Below are positions 33,205-41,679 of a stretch of 64,000 nt of DNA, in pieces. Below the pieces are notes generated by a model. The model saw only the letters and a list, made by a program, of their open reading frames with translations, was not told the DNA's origin and made no database searches. Numbering within the stretch: position 1 is the stretch's first letter; every line of letters begins with the position of its first letter. Made by a program: the position numbers and the translations under genes. This stretch comes from an uncultured Litoreibacter sp. (lineage in GTDB: Bacteria > Pseudomonadota > Alphaproteobacteria > Rhodobacterales > Rhodobacteraceae), in contig NZ_CANMXB010000001.1 of the NCBI RefSeq assembly GCF_947501785.1, positions 3,662,501 to 3,726,500 of the forward strand. Direction: 5' to 3'.

Positions 33205-33744
33205 ATGACCTCCAAACTGTCCAATTTCCTCACCCGCCGGTCCTTTTTCGCCAGCTCAGGCGCAGCCGCGCTGACACTCGGTTCCGCCGCGCATGCACGC
33301 GTGGCCCCCGGCACCAACTCCGATTTCGCGTACGAGGTTCAACGGACCGAGGACGAGTGGCTGTCGATGCTGACGGATGAAGAATTCGTCATCATGCGCG
33401 AAGGCTTCACCGAAAAGCCCAAAACCGGGACCATGTGGGAAGAAACGCGTGAAGGCACCTATAGCTGCAAGGGCTGCGACCTGCATCTTTACAACTCACA
33501 GCATAAGGTGGTGCTCGATAAGGGGTGGGTGTTCTTTTACCACTCCCAACCCGACGCGGTGATGACCAATATTGACGGCAAGCCCGCCGAATATGGCGGC
33601 CAGATGAGCGACGGCTCCGAGTTGCTGATCGAAGTGCATTGCCGCCGGTGTGGCAGCCACCAGGGCCATCTTGTCTTTATCAAGGGCAATATCACGCATT
33701 GCATCAATTCGCAGGCTCTGACCTTTAACCCGACAACCGCCTAG
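33205..33744 (+). CDS. msrB: Tat-exported MsrB-like methionine sulfoxide reductase
   Basis: Protein of 179 residues. The N-terminus 'TRRSFFASSGAAALTLGSAA' is a twin-arginine signal ending near 'AHA'. The rest is an MsrB domain: two zinc CxxC pairs ('CKGCDLHLY' and 'CRRCGSHQGHLV'), 'GWVFFYHSQPDAV' in place of the usual GWPSF region, and the catalytic Cys in 'HCINSQALTF'. It would reduce the R epimer of methionine sulfoxide in periplasmic proteins. The GWPSF substitution suggests a diverged member. The ATG at 33205 follows GAGAGAGAC; the upstream frame is not coding. Confidence 0.85.
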   Translation: MTSKLSNFLTRRSFFASSGAAALTLGSAAHARVAPGTNSDFAYEVQRTEDEWLSMLTDEEFVIMREGFTEKPKTGTMWEETREGTYSCKGCDLHLYNSQHKVVLDKGWVFFYHSQPDAVMTNIDGKPAEYGGQMSDGSELLIEVHCRRCGSHQGHLVFIKGNITHCINSQALTFNPTTA

Positions 33745-33849
33745 ACGCACGCAACGCAAGAAAACGACCTCACACGTCGGAAAGTGCCGAGTGTGGGGTC
33801 CATAGGTCTGTAACCTGAACCCCTGACCGATACCGGAGGGCGTTCACCC

Positions 33850-35406
33850 ATGGCCAAAGATGCACCACGCAGGACCCGCAGCGGCGGGCGCGCAGGCAAC
33901 GCGCGGCGCACGACGTCGCTGTTGCCCCCGCAAATGGCTTGGAACCCGCCCATCAATCGCGACAAACCGACAGAGCCGCTGGACGGTGAGGGCGTCGAGG
34001 CGATCCACAAAGGCTGCATGCGCATCCTGTCGGAGATCGGGATCGAATTCCTCAATCCCGAAGCCTGCGACATCCTGAAGAAAGCCGGCTGCAAAGTCGA
34101 CGGCACCAACGTCAAAATGGACGAGGACTTCGTGATGGAGATGGTCGGCCACGCGCCGTCTGAGTTCACCATCACCCCCCGCAATCCCGACCGCGCCATC
34201 ACCATGGGCGGACAGCACATGCTGTTCGGCAACGTGTCGTCGCCGCCAAATTCGTGGACGCTGGAACGCGGCAAGGAATCCGGCAACTTCGAGATGTATA
34301 AAGACTTCATCAAGCTGACCCAGTTCTTCAACTGCATCCATTTCGCGGGCGGCTACCCGGTGGAACCCACCGACATCCACGCAGGCGTGCGCCACCTGGA
34401 CTGCCTGTTCGAGAAGCTGACGCTGACGGACAAGGCCGTGCACGCCTATTCGCTGGGCCGTGGCCGCGTTGAGGACGTGATGGAGATGACCCGCATCGCC
34501 GCCGGAATTTCGCGCGAGCAGTTCGACAGCCAGCCCTACATGTACACCAACATCAACTCGGTCTCGCCGCTGAAACACGATTTCCCGATGCTCGAAGGCG
34601 CGATGATCCACGCGCGCCGCATGCAGCCGGTGATTGTGACGCCGTTCACATTGGCCGGGGCCATGGCCCCTGTGACCATGTCAGGTGCGGTGACGCTGAG
34701 CCTTGCCGAAGGACTGGCCGCCATCGTTTTGCTGCAGGTCGTCAACCCCGGCGCGCCTTGTGCGATTGGCACATTCACCTCCAATGTCGACATGAAAACC
34801 GGCGCGCCCGCGTTCGGGACGCCGGAATATATGCGCGCCACGCAGATGACGGGGCAGATGGGCCGGTATTACGGGCTGCCAATCCGGTCGTCGGGTGTCT
34901 GCGCGGCCAACGTGCCAGACGGGCAAGCCATGTGGGAAACATCCAATTCGCTTTGGGCGGCGGTGCAATCGGGTACCAACGTGGTCTACCACGCGGCCGG
35001 TTGGCTGGAGGGTGGGCTCATAGCGAGCCCCGAGAAGTTCATCATGGACTGCGACGTGCTGCAGCAAATCCAGCGCTACATGGAGCCCGCCACCTACGCC
35101 ACCACCCCAGATGACATCGCCATCGACGCCATCAAGGAGGTCGGTCCCGACGGGCATTACTTCGGCTGCCAGCACACACAGGAACGCTACGAGACCGCGT
35201 TCTACAGCCCGCTGATTTCCGATTGGTCGAACTACGAGGCCTGGGACCTGAACGGCGCCACATGGACCGCCGAGCGGGCGCATAAGATGTACAAAGGCAT
35301 CATGGCCGAATTCGAGGCCCCTCCAATGGATGCGGCCATCCGTGAGGAGCTGACGGATTTCGTCAACCGCCGAAAGGCTGAAGGCGGGGTGGAAACGGAT
35401 TTCTAG
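33850..35406 (+). CDS. Trimethylamine methyltransferase-family protein (MttB-like, non-pyrrolysine)
   Basis: Cytoplasmic protein of 518 residues of the MttB superfamily. Recognisable parts are 'GEGVEAIHKGCMRILSEIGI' near residue 50, 'ALGR'-like 'AYSLGRGRVEDVMEMTRIAA', 'FTLAGAMAPVTMSGAVTLSL' near 265 and 'GQMGRYYGLPIRSSGVC'. The frame is read through without an internal amber codon, so it is not a pyrrolysine enzyme. Non-Pyl members include glycine-betaine:corrinoid methyltransferases (MtgB). No corrinoid protein or reductive-activation gene lies nearby, so its methyl acceptor is unclear. It is tail-to-tail with a LysR gene (4-bp overlap). Confidence 0.88.
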   Translation: MAKDAPRRTRSGGRAGNARRTTSLLPPQMAWNPPINRDKPTEPLDGEGVEAIHKGCMRILSEIGIEFLNPEACDILKKAGCKVDGTNVKMDEDFVMEMVGHAPSEFTITPRNPDRAITMGGQHMLFGNVSSPPNSWTLERGKESGNFEMYKDFIKLTQFFNCIHFAGGYPVEPTDIHAGVRHLDCLFEKLTLTDKAVHAYSLGRGRVEDVMEMTRIAAGISREQFDSQPYMYTNINSVSPLKHDFPMLEGAMIHARRMQPVIVTPFTLAGAMAPVTMSGAVTLSLAEGLAAIVLLQVVNPGAPCAIGTFTSNVDMKTGAPAFGTPEYMRATQMTGQMGRYYGLPIRSSGVCAANVPDGQAMWETSNSLWAAVQSGTNVVYHAAGWLEGGLIASPEKFIMDCDVLQQIQRYMEPATYATTPDDIAIDAIKEVGPDGHYFGCQHTQERYETAFYSPLISDWSNYEAWDLNGATWTAERAHKMYKGIMAEFEAPPMDAAIREELTDFVNRRKAEGGVETDF

Positions 35407-36284
35407 CGGCTGAACTGAGCTTTGCGGGCGAGGATGTAGTCGCATATGTAGTCGACGAAGGCCCGCACCCGGGCTGTCTTTCGCAAATCCCCGTGAAGCA
35501 ACACCCAAATCGATCGGCTGGGCTGCGCCGGGGCGTTGGGCACCCGCACAAGTCGGGGGTCAGGGTCGAGCAACAGTCCCGGGCACCAGGCCATTCCAAG
35601 GCCGTTGGCGGCCGCTTCGGCCTGCATGAAGATCTCAGGCATGACATGGCGGGTCTTGGCGTTGGGAAACGGGGTTTCCTTAACCCAGTCGCTGTTCCCG
35701 CCCCAGCCGACAAAATGCGCGCCGGTACCGTCGCCAACGGTCAGCTCCGGGTGGCGGTCCAAATAGACCTGGCTGGCAAAGGCCGCGACCGAATACTGCA
35801 GCAGTCGCCGTCCGACGACATCGTCCTCAACCTCGTATGCGACGCGGATTGAGACATCCGTTTCGTGTCGGTTGATATCGGAAATCGCGTTGGTAGAGAT
35901 AATCTCGATGTTAATGTCGGGAAACTCTGCGGTGAACCCGGCGAGGATTTGCCCCATAAATGCTTGCGCAAAGGAGGGGGGAACCGATACCCGCAAAGTG
36001 CCGGATGGGGTCGTGTCCAACCCGCTTATCTTTCGCTCAATGTTAAGCGTCTGGCGTTCAATCTCTTCGGCGTGAGGAACGAGCAGTTCGCCAGGTTGGG
36101 TGAGCGTCAGTCCTCCGGCTGAGCGGTCAAATACGCGGGTGCCCAGCGATTGCTCCATGCCCTGGATTGCGCGGTTCACTGTTGCATGGTTCACGCCAAG
36201 CTGGTCGGACGCGCCACGAAGGCTGCCCGCGCGCGTCGCCGCTAGGAAAACCCGCAGCTGATCCCAGTTCAATTTCGGTGCCAT
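35403..36284 (-). CDS. LysR-family transcriptional regulator
   Basis: Protein of 293 residues. The N-terminal winged helix-turn-helix reads 'WDQLRVFLAATRAGSLRGAS' followed by DQLGVNHATVNRAIQGMEQSLGTRVFDR, and the C-terminal two-lobed effector domain follows from about residue 90. Its shape is of the short GcvA/other-type LTTRs. The final bases overlap the end of the MttB-family gene, and it is divergent from the SRPBCC gene across a 144-bp spacer, which is the more likely target promoter region. Confidence 0.92.
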   Translation of the reverse strand: MAPKLNWDQLRVFLAATRAGSLRGASDQLGVNHATVNRAIQGMEQSLGTRVFDRSAGGLTLTQPGELLVPHAEEIERQTLNIERKISGLDTTPSGTLRVSVPPSFAQAFMGQILAGFTAEFPDINIEIISTNAISDINRHETDVSIRVAYEVEDDVVGRRLLQYSVAAFASQVYLDRHPELTVGDGTGAHFVGWGGNSDWVKETPFPNAKTRHVMPEIFMQAEAAANGLGMAWCPGLLLDPDPRLVRVPNAPAQPSRSIWVLLHGDLRKTARVRAFVDYICDYILARKAQFSR

Positions 36285-36428
36285 TGTCTACGGTTTAGCC
36301 TGGTTGCTCTTTGAATGGGTGGATCGAATCTGATCCATTGTGGATCGTAATATCCCATATTCGGACAAAATCCGATCCGGTAGCGTTGTTGGCGAATAGC
36401 CACCCAGTTAGCCGCAAGGAACTCAAGC

Positions 36429-36896
36429 ATGGCCACAGTCTCCCTTACCCGTACTGTCAACGCTCCGATCGACCAAGTTTGGTCAAGTTGGGATGATTTC
36501 GGCGCGATTGCCAGATTTAATCCAAACCTCAAAGGGTCTCATTTGATCAACAGCTCGCAGGTTTCAGGACTTGGTGCGATGCGCCAATGCGACATGGCCG
36601 ATGGGAAAAACTATGTTCGCGAAAAGGTCATAGAGTACCGCCCACACCAGAAGCTGGTCATTGACATCTACGAGAGTTCCATGCCGCTGAAGAAGGCTGT
36701 GGCCAGCTTTGACTTCAAAACCCGCGGCCAGAAAACTGATGTCACGATGACGATAGATTTTACGCCGAAATTCGGCGTGCTGGGCCAGCTGATGGTGCCC
36801 TTGATGAAGCCGCAACTGCGAAAAATGCAGGACGCCCTGTTGGCCGGGAACGCGGATTACGTGGAACGTGGCATCGAGGTCCAGGTGGCGGCATAA
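36429..36896 (+). CDS. SRPBCC-family (polyketide cyclase/MxaD-like) protein
   Basis: Small soluble protein of 155 residues with the START/Bet v1-like signature: 'VSLTRTVNAPIDQVWSSWDD' at the N-terminus, 'GLGAMRQCDMADGKNYVREK' in the middle and a C-terminal helix 'LGQLMVPLMKPQLRKMQDAL'. Proteins of this fold bind hydrophobic ligands in a deep pocket. It is divergent from the LysR regulator and followed 5 bp later by the DUF1684 gene, so the two are probably one operon. Confidence 0.85.
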   Translation: MATVSLTRTVNAPIDQVWSSWDDFGAIARFNPNLKGSHLINSSQVSGLGAMRQCDMADGKNYVREKVIEYRPHQKLVIDIYESSMPLKKAVASFDFKTRGQKTDVTMTIDFTPKFGVLGQLMVPLMKPQLRKMQDALLAGNADYVERGIEVQVAA

Positions 36897-36901
36897 ACCA
36901 A

Positions 36902-37528
36902 ATGTTTTCAACCTATGACGGCCCCGCCGCCTATGCGCTTGCGGATTGGCGGCGGCGTATCAACGACCTCTATGCTGAGGTGCGCGCCACCCGCGACCCT
37001 GTTGATGGGTGGCGGCATTGGCGCGATGAGCGCTCGCGGCTATACGCGGCCCACCCCATGTCGCCAGTGCCAGACAAGGACAGGCCGGCATTCGACGGCA
37101 TAGGGATGTATAGCTATGACCCGGCATTCCGGTTTGAGGTTCATCTCGAAGCACTGAGTGGGGAACCGGTCAGGTTCGATCTGGCCGGGGACGGGGTGAT
37201 GGTGGCGCGGCCCGTCTCGCTCACCCGGGGGTTGGACAACGCACTTGGTGGGGAACTGACGGTCTACTGGATCGAAGGCTACGGAGGCGGGCTGTTCATC
37301 CCGTTCAAGGATGCAACAACGGGTGGGCAAACCTATGGCGGGGGGCGCTACATCGTGGACGCGATCAAGGGCTCGGACCTTGGCTTGGGGAAATCCGGTC
37401 GCCTGATCCTTGATTTCAACTTCGCCTACACGCCATCTTGCGCGTGGACCCCCGATTTTGTTTGCCCGCTATCGCCGCCTGAGAATACTCTGCCCGCATC
37501 CGTCACCGCCGGTGAGAAAACGCCCTAG
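36902..37528 (+). CDS. DUF1684 domain protein
   Basis: Cytoplasmic protein of 208 residues. The family hallmark is the C-terminal block 'GGGLFIPFKDATTGGQTYGG' with GRYIVDAIKG, then 'LILDFNFAYTPSCAWTPDFV' and CPLSPPENTLP, followed by AGEK. The N-terminal part 'ADWRRRINDLYAEVRATRDP' is also typical. DUF1684 proteins have no proven reaction; the two cysteines in CAW...CPL are conserved in the family. The gene sits between SRPBCC and Tag-like genes with gaps of 5 and 8 bp. Confidence 0.87.
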   Translation: MFSTYDGPAAYALADWRRRINDLYAEVRATRDPVDGWRHWRDERSRLYAAHPMSPVPDKDRPAFDGIGMYSYDPAFRFEVHLEALSGEPVRFDLAGDGVMVARPVSLTRGLDNALGGELTVYWIEGYGGGLFIPFKDATTGGQTYGGGRYIVDAIKGSDLGLGKSGRLILDFNFAYTPSCAWTPDFVCPLSPPENTLPASVTAGEKTP

Positions 37529-37536
37529 GAGGTCCG

Positions 37537-38205
37537 ATGCGCTCATTCGACGAAATTTTCGCTATCTCGGCTGATCGCCACGGTGGCGCCGACGCGTTGG
37601 AGGCAAAGCTGTCGCCGCCCAAATCGTCTGCCGCGCTCGCCGCAATTCCCGACGACCGCTGGCTGGCGCAAATGACGCGCTCGGTGTTCCAAGCGGGGTT
37701 CAACTGGAAGGTGGTCGACGCCATGTGGCCGGGGTTTGAGGCCGCGTTCAAGGGCTTTGACATCGGGACGTGCGCTTTGATGGATGACGAATGGTTCGAC
37801 AAGCTTGTTACGGACACATCCATCGTGCGCTACCCCGCCAAGATCATGTCGGTGCGCGACAATGCAGCCTTCCTCAGCAGTCTGGCGCGGACACACGGGT
37901 CCGGCGCAAAGGCCCTCGCTGAATGGCCGTCCGAGGATTTTGCAGGCCTGTTGGCAATGCTCAAGAAGGATGGCAACCGGCTGGGCGGTTCGACGGGCCA
38001 GTACTTCCTGCGCTTCATGGAGCGCGACAGCTATATCCTGTCACGCGACGTGGTGGGCCGTTTGGAAGCCGAGGGGGTGATTGACAAAGCGCCGACCTCG
38101 AAAAAGGCGATGAACGCGGTGCAAGAGGCGTTCAACACATGGATGGACCAGTCAGGCCGCTCCCTGACCGAGATCAGCCGTGTTCTCGCCATGAGCACCG
38201 GCTAA
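37537..38205 (+). CDS. Tag-like DNA-3-methyladenine glycosylase I homologue lacking canonical residues
   Basis: Protein of 222 residues of the HhH-GPD/Tag superfamily. Recognisable stretches are 'SVFQAGFNWKVVDAMWPGFE' and 'IVRYPAKIMSVRDNAAFL', which line up with the E. coli Tag segments around 'LEGQQAGLSW' and 'IIRHRGKIQAI'. At the position of Tag Glu38 the sequence has Ser, and the N-terminal Cys of the zinc snap (Cys4) is absent. Base excision of methylated adenine is therefore uncertain. It follows DUF1684 by 8 bp and overlaps the convergent cytochrome gene by 4 bp. Confidence 0.75.
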   Translation: MRSFDEIFAISADRHGGADALEAKLSPPKSSAALAAIPDDRWLAQMTRSVFQAGFNWKVVDAMWPGFEAAFKGFDIGTCALMDDEWFDKLVTDTSIVRYPAKIMSVRDNAAFLSSLARTHGSGAKALAEWPSEDFAGLLAMLKKDGNRLGGSTGQYFLRFMERDSYILSRDVVGRLEAEGVIDKAPTSKKAMNAVQEAFNTWMDQSGRSLTEISRVLAMSTG

Positions 38206-38795
38206 GACGGGCATGGCATCCCCGCAGCACCCCAGGCCAGCACGTCGTTGACATGCTCCTGCAGCGAATAGGGGGCCGGTTCGCGACCCTGTCCCGGGGC
38301 CCACGCCCAATGCAGGATCAGGTCATGGTCCAGATGCGACGCGATATCGAGGTAGGTTCGCCCACCATTGCGGTCGGGGTCTTTCAGCTGGTTGCAAATG
38401 TGGCTGGATGATTTGCCGAACCATTCTGCTTCGACCGGGGCCAGTTGCCATGCCATCTCAACCCCGGGTGCGCCATGCGGCAGGGGGCTGTTGGCGTTCA
38501 GGTGGCAGGTGCTGCATTGCAGGAATTCCGCCCCGATCCGGCTTTCGCCGGCATTGATATTCATTCCGTGAGGGCGGGGCTTTCCGTAGGACGGCCCCGA
38601 CCACATTGGAACGTTGCTGTCGCCAACATGGCAGTTCGAACAGCGTGGGTGGGATGTCACTTCGTAGATCCGTGCCCAATGCTCCAGCCCTTGCTCGGTG
38701 GTGACCGAGCCTTCTTCCAGCGGGATGATCTCGACGGTTTCGGCGGCAACCGGCGGCGTGGCCATCAAGGCCGCGGCAAGCAATATACGTTTCAT
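38202..38795 (-). CDS. Dihaem c-type cytochrome of the IorAB operon
   Basis: Exported protein of 197 residues. The signal peptide (MKRILLAAALMATPPVAA) is followed by two haem-binding CXXCH motifs, 'CSNCH' near residue 52 and 'CSTCH' near residue 93. Two later Cys residues ('ICNQL', 'MPCPS') could pair. It begins 10 bp after the IorB-like gene and is therefore the likely electron acceptor from the molybdenum enzyme to the respiratory chain. The ATG at 38795 is preferred; the open frame upstream runs into iorB and lacks a signal peptide. Confidence 0.85.
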   Translation of the reverse strand: MKRILLAAALMATPPVAAETVEIIPLEEGSVTTEQGLEHWARIYEVTSHPRCSNCHVGDSNVPMWSGPSYGKPRPHGMNINAGESRIGAEFLQCSTCHLNANSPLPHGAPGVEMAWQLAPVEAEWFGKSSSHICNQLKDPDRNGGRTYLDIASHLDHDLILHWAWAPGQGREPAPYSLQEHVNDVLAWGAAGMPCPS

Positions 38796-38805
38796 GCATC
38801 CCACC

Positions 38806-41043
38806 TCAGACAAAATCAATGTGCTTGTTGAAAGGCATCTCGCGGATGCGCTGACCGGTGGCGGCGAAAATCGCGTTGGCCAGGGCGGGCGGGGCCGCAG
38901 GGACAGGCGGTTCGCCAATCCCGCGAATTTTCTCCGCGTTTTCGAGACCCTTTACGATGATTTCGGGAGCCTGATGCATTCGCATCCCTTCGGAGGCATG
39001 GTAGTTGGTTTGCTCCGCCATGCCGTCGGAATAGGTGATTTCCGAGTTTATGGCGTGGCCCAGCGCCCAAACGACCCCGCCTTGCACGAGGTTCTCAAAA
39101 TTGACGGGGTCAATCACGCGGCCCACGTCGGCGGCGACGTAAACCCGGTCAATCTTGATGCCCGCGTCGGTGTTGGTGACTTCGATCACTTGCGCCACCG
39201 GCACGCCGAAGCTTTCCACCAGCGCGACGCCGCGACCTTGGTTGTCCCCCATCGGGGTTCCCCAGCCAGACATGTCGGCAACCGCTTCCAGCACTTTGCG
39301 ATGCACTTCGTTGTTGCACAGGCGCAAACGTTCCTCGAGCGGGTCTGCACCTGCTGCGTGGATCAGTTCGTCCAGAAAGCTCTCTGCAAAGAATCCGGCG
39401 GTGGACGCGCCGACGGAGCGCCACGAGCTCGTCGGTGCCAATTCCGGCACCGCATAGGCGCGCACTCGCAGGTTCGGGATGCCGTAAGCCATGGCCCAAG
39501 CGCCTGCGGCGATTTGTGTGTCCGGCCCGGGAACGGGCACACCCAAGCGCCCTGACATGGACCGCGCGGCGGAGACAGTGGCGATGTCCAAGCTCCAGCT
39601 GTCCACCTTGCCGTCTTTCACGGTCCCTTTGGATCGGCTCATGCCAATCTGGCGGGGGTAATCCGTCGCGAAATCCTCTTCGCGGGAAAGGGTCAGCTTC
39701 ACCGGCGTGCCGCGCATTTGCACCGCGATCTCCGTGGCTTGGGTGACATTGTCCCATTCCAGCCGGTGGCCGAAACTGCCGCCGGAATACTGGTTGTGAT
39801 AGATCACGTCGTCAGGTTCGCAGCCCACAATCGCCGCCACTTTCTGCTGCAAGAAGCGAGGCAATTGGTGGCCGGTCCAAACCTCAGCGCCGTTTTTATC
39901 GGCGCGCACAATGGCGTTCAACGGCTCAAGCGGTTGGTGCGCGACGTAGCCGGCGCGGTACTCGGAACTGATCACCTCGGCACCGTCCATCGCTGCATCC
40001 ACATCGCCATCGGCACGCCATTCCTTGTCCAGACGTTCCTCAGTGAAGCTGGCGGCGACCTCTTCCCAATGGGCGTCTTGCTCCGCCGGGTAGGGGGCGT
40101 CCGCCCAGTCAAATTCAATCTGATTTGCCGCGTTCATCGCCCGCCAAGTGCTGTTGGCCACAACCGCCACCCCGCCTGTGACCGGCAGAATGGAGCTCAC
40201 GCCGGGCATGGTATCCGCGCCGTTCTCCTCATAGCCATTCATCGCGCCGCGACGCGGGCTGACGCGGGTTGAGGCGTAGACCATGCCGTCCAGTTTCAGG
40301 TCGATCCCGTAGATTTGCGTGCCGGTGGTCTTCGCCGGAATATCCTTGCGCGCCATGGGCTTGCCGATCAGACGCCATGTGCTGGGGTCACGCAAAGTGA
40401 CGTCGGAGACGGGGTCCAAACCAGATGCGGCCTCCGCCAACTCGGTATAGGCCAACGAGGTCCCGTCTGGCAGTTGTACCGCCCCATTTGCGGTCTTCAA
40501 TTCACCGACCGCGACGCCCGATTGCTGGGAGGCCGCCAGCTTCAGCGTCTCCCGCGCGACGGCGCCTGCGGCACGTAGTTTTTCGTATTGATCGGGCGCG
40601 GAACTGGACCCGCCGGTTCCCATAACACCCAACAATTTGGTTACGCTTCCCACCATGCCACGCATGGTGCGCGCACCAAAGCTTTCGTCAAAAGAGGCAA
40701 ACGGCACCGCCTCCGCCGACAAGGCGGTGTTCCAATAGGCGGGCGCAGGTGCGCCGAAATCTGTCTCAAACTGGCCGAATTCCACGTCCAATTCTTCCGC
40801 GATCAACGCGGCCTGCATATGCACAACACCCTGGCCAATATCGGCATGCGGGGTGATCAGCGTGATCTTCTCCGGCGTGATCTTGACGAACGGATTGAAC
40901 GTGGCCTCCCCCTTGCCAAGACCCTCGGCCAGCGGGTTGTCATGCGGGGTTCTGACTTTGTAGATCCCGAAGGCCACGCCCCCCGCAATCGCGGCGGAGC
41001 CGATCAGGAAGGTACGGCGGGCAATTGTTCTGGCGCGTCCCAT
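38806..41043 (-). CDS. iorB: Isoquinoline 1-oxidoreductase-like molybdopterin subunit (IorB)
   Basis: Large subunit of 745 residues of a xanthine-oxidase-family hydroxylase. A twin-arginine signal ('ARRTFLIGSAAIAGGVAFGI') targets the complex to the periplasm. The aldehyde-oxidase/xanthine-dehydrogenase molybdopterin domain is visible in 'FVKITPEKITLITPHADIGQ' (repeat-type N-part), 'GYVAHQPLEPLNAIVRADKN', 'YHNQYSGGSFGHRLEWDN' and 'RSVGASTAGFFAESFLDELI'. Substrates of IorAB relatives are N-heteroaromatics and aldehydes; the true substrate is unknown. It lies between iorA (2-bp gap) and the dihaem cytochrome gene. Confidence 0.92.
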   Translation of the reverse strand: MGRARTIARRTFLIGSAAIAGGVAFGIYKVRTPHDNPLAEGLGKGEATFNPFVKITPEKITLITPHADIGQGVVHMQAALIAEELDVEFGQFETDFGAPAPAYWNTALSAEAVPFASFDESFGARTMRGMVGSVTKLLGVMGTGGSSSAPDQYEKLRAAGAVARETLKLAASQQSGVAVGELKTANGAVQLPDGTSLAYTELAEAASGLDPVSDVTLRDPSTWRLIGKPMARKDIPAKTTGTQIYGIDLKLDGMVYASTRVSPRRGAMNGYEENGADTMPGVSSILPVTGGVAVVANSTWRAMNAANQIEFDWADAPYPAEQDAHWEEVAASFTEERLDKEWRADGDVDAAMDGAEVISSEYRAGYVAHQPLEPLNAIVRADKNGAEVWTGHQLPRFLQQKVAAIVGCEPDDVIYHNQYSGGSFGHRLEWDNVTQATEIAVQMRGTPVKLTLSREEDFATDYPRQIGMSRSKGTVKDGKVDSWSLDIATVSAARSMSGRLGVPVPGPDTQIAAGAWAMAYGIPNLRVRAYAVPELAPTSSWRSVGASTAGFFAESFLDELIHAAGADPLEERLRLCNNEVHRKVLEAVADMSGWGTPMGDNQGRGVALVESFGVPVAQVIEVTNTDAGIKIDRVYVAADVGRVIDPVNFENLVQGGVVWALGHAINSEITYSDGMAEQTNYHASEGMRMHQAPEIIVKGLENAEKIRGIGEPPVPAAPPALANAIFAATGQRIREMPFNKHIDFV

Positions 41044-41045
41044 GC

Positions 41046-41507
41046 TCAGGCTCCTTTTATCTTGGCTGCAGCATCATGTATCGCCGCGCGAATGCGCGGG
41101 TATGTCCCGCAGCGGCACAGGTTGCCGGACATGACGCGGTCAATGTCCTCGTCCGTCGGGCTGTCGTTCAATTCCAACAAGGCAGTGGCCTGCATCACCT
41201 GACCCGATTGGCAATAGCCGCATTGCGCGACCTGATGGTCGACCCAGGCTTGTTGGACGAGGGACAGTTTTTCAGGTGTGCCGACGCCTTCGATGGTGGT
41301 CACCTCTGCGCCTTCCAGGTCGCCAACCTGTACCTGGCAGGACCGCCGCGCTTCGCCGTCAACATGCACCGTGCAGGCCCCGCATTGCGCGATGCCGCAG
41401 CCGTATTTGGTGCCGGTTAGTCCTATTTCGTCACGCAGCACCCACAAAAGCGGGGTGTCAGGCTCTATCTCTATGTCGTGGGATGTGCCGTTGATGGTCA
41501 GCTGCAT
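41046..41507 (-). CDS. iorA: 2Fe-2S subunit of IorAB-type hydroxylase (IorA)
   Basis: Small subunit of 153 residues carrying two 2Fe-2S clusters. The N-terminal plant-type site is '[20 protein letters not shown]' followed by SC; the C-terminal helical site is '[16 protein letters not shown]' with '[11 protein letters not shown]'. Both are the signature of xanthine-dehydrogenase-family iron-sulfur subunits. It has no signal peptide of its own, so it would be co-exported with IorB, a known feature of Tat hitch-hiking. It is the first gene of the operon iorA-iorB-cytochrome and faces the AraC gene across 172 bp. Confidence 0.93.
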   Translation of the reverse strand: MQLTINGTSHDIEIEPDTPLLWVLRDEIGLTGTKYGCGIAQCGACTVHVDGEARRSCQVQVGDLEGAEVTTIEGVGTPEKLSLVQQAWVDHQVAQCGYCQSGQVMQATALLELNDSPTDEDIDRVMSGNLCRCGTYPRIRAAIHDAAAKIKGA

Positions 41508-41679
41508 GGGTCAGGCTCCTGCATATGGCGTTTTAGGAAGGGTAACGCGGGACATTACGCAAATGAACTATCACTTCGCGTCAACTCGCTATCAAATCGC
41601 GCCAAGCCCTTTTGTTGAGAGCCAGCTGCGACATATGACTAAAGGGTAACTCATCGCTGCCCGTCGAAAAGGCCTGATC

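Noticed and set aside
33850-35406. Pyrrolysine-type trimethylamine methyltransferase
   Set aside because: The MttB-like frame has no internal amber codon, so it is a non-pyrrolysine homologue.
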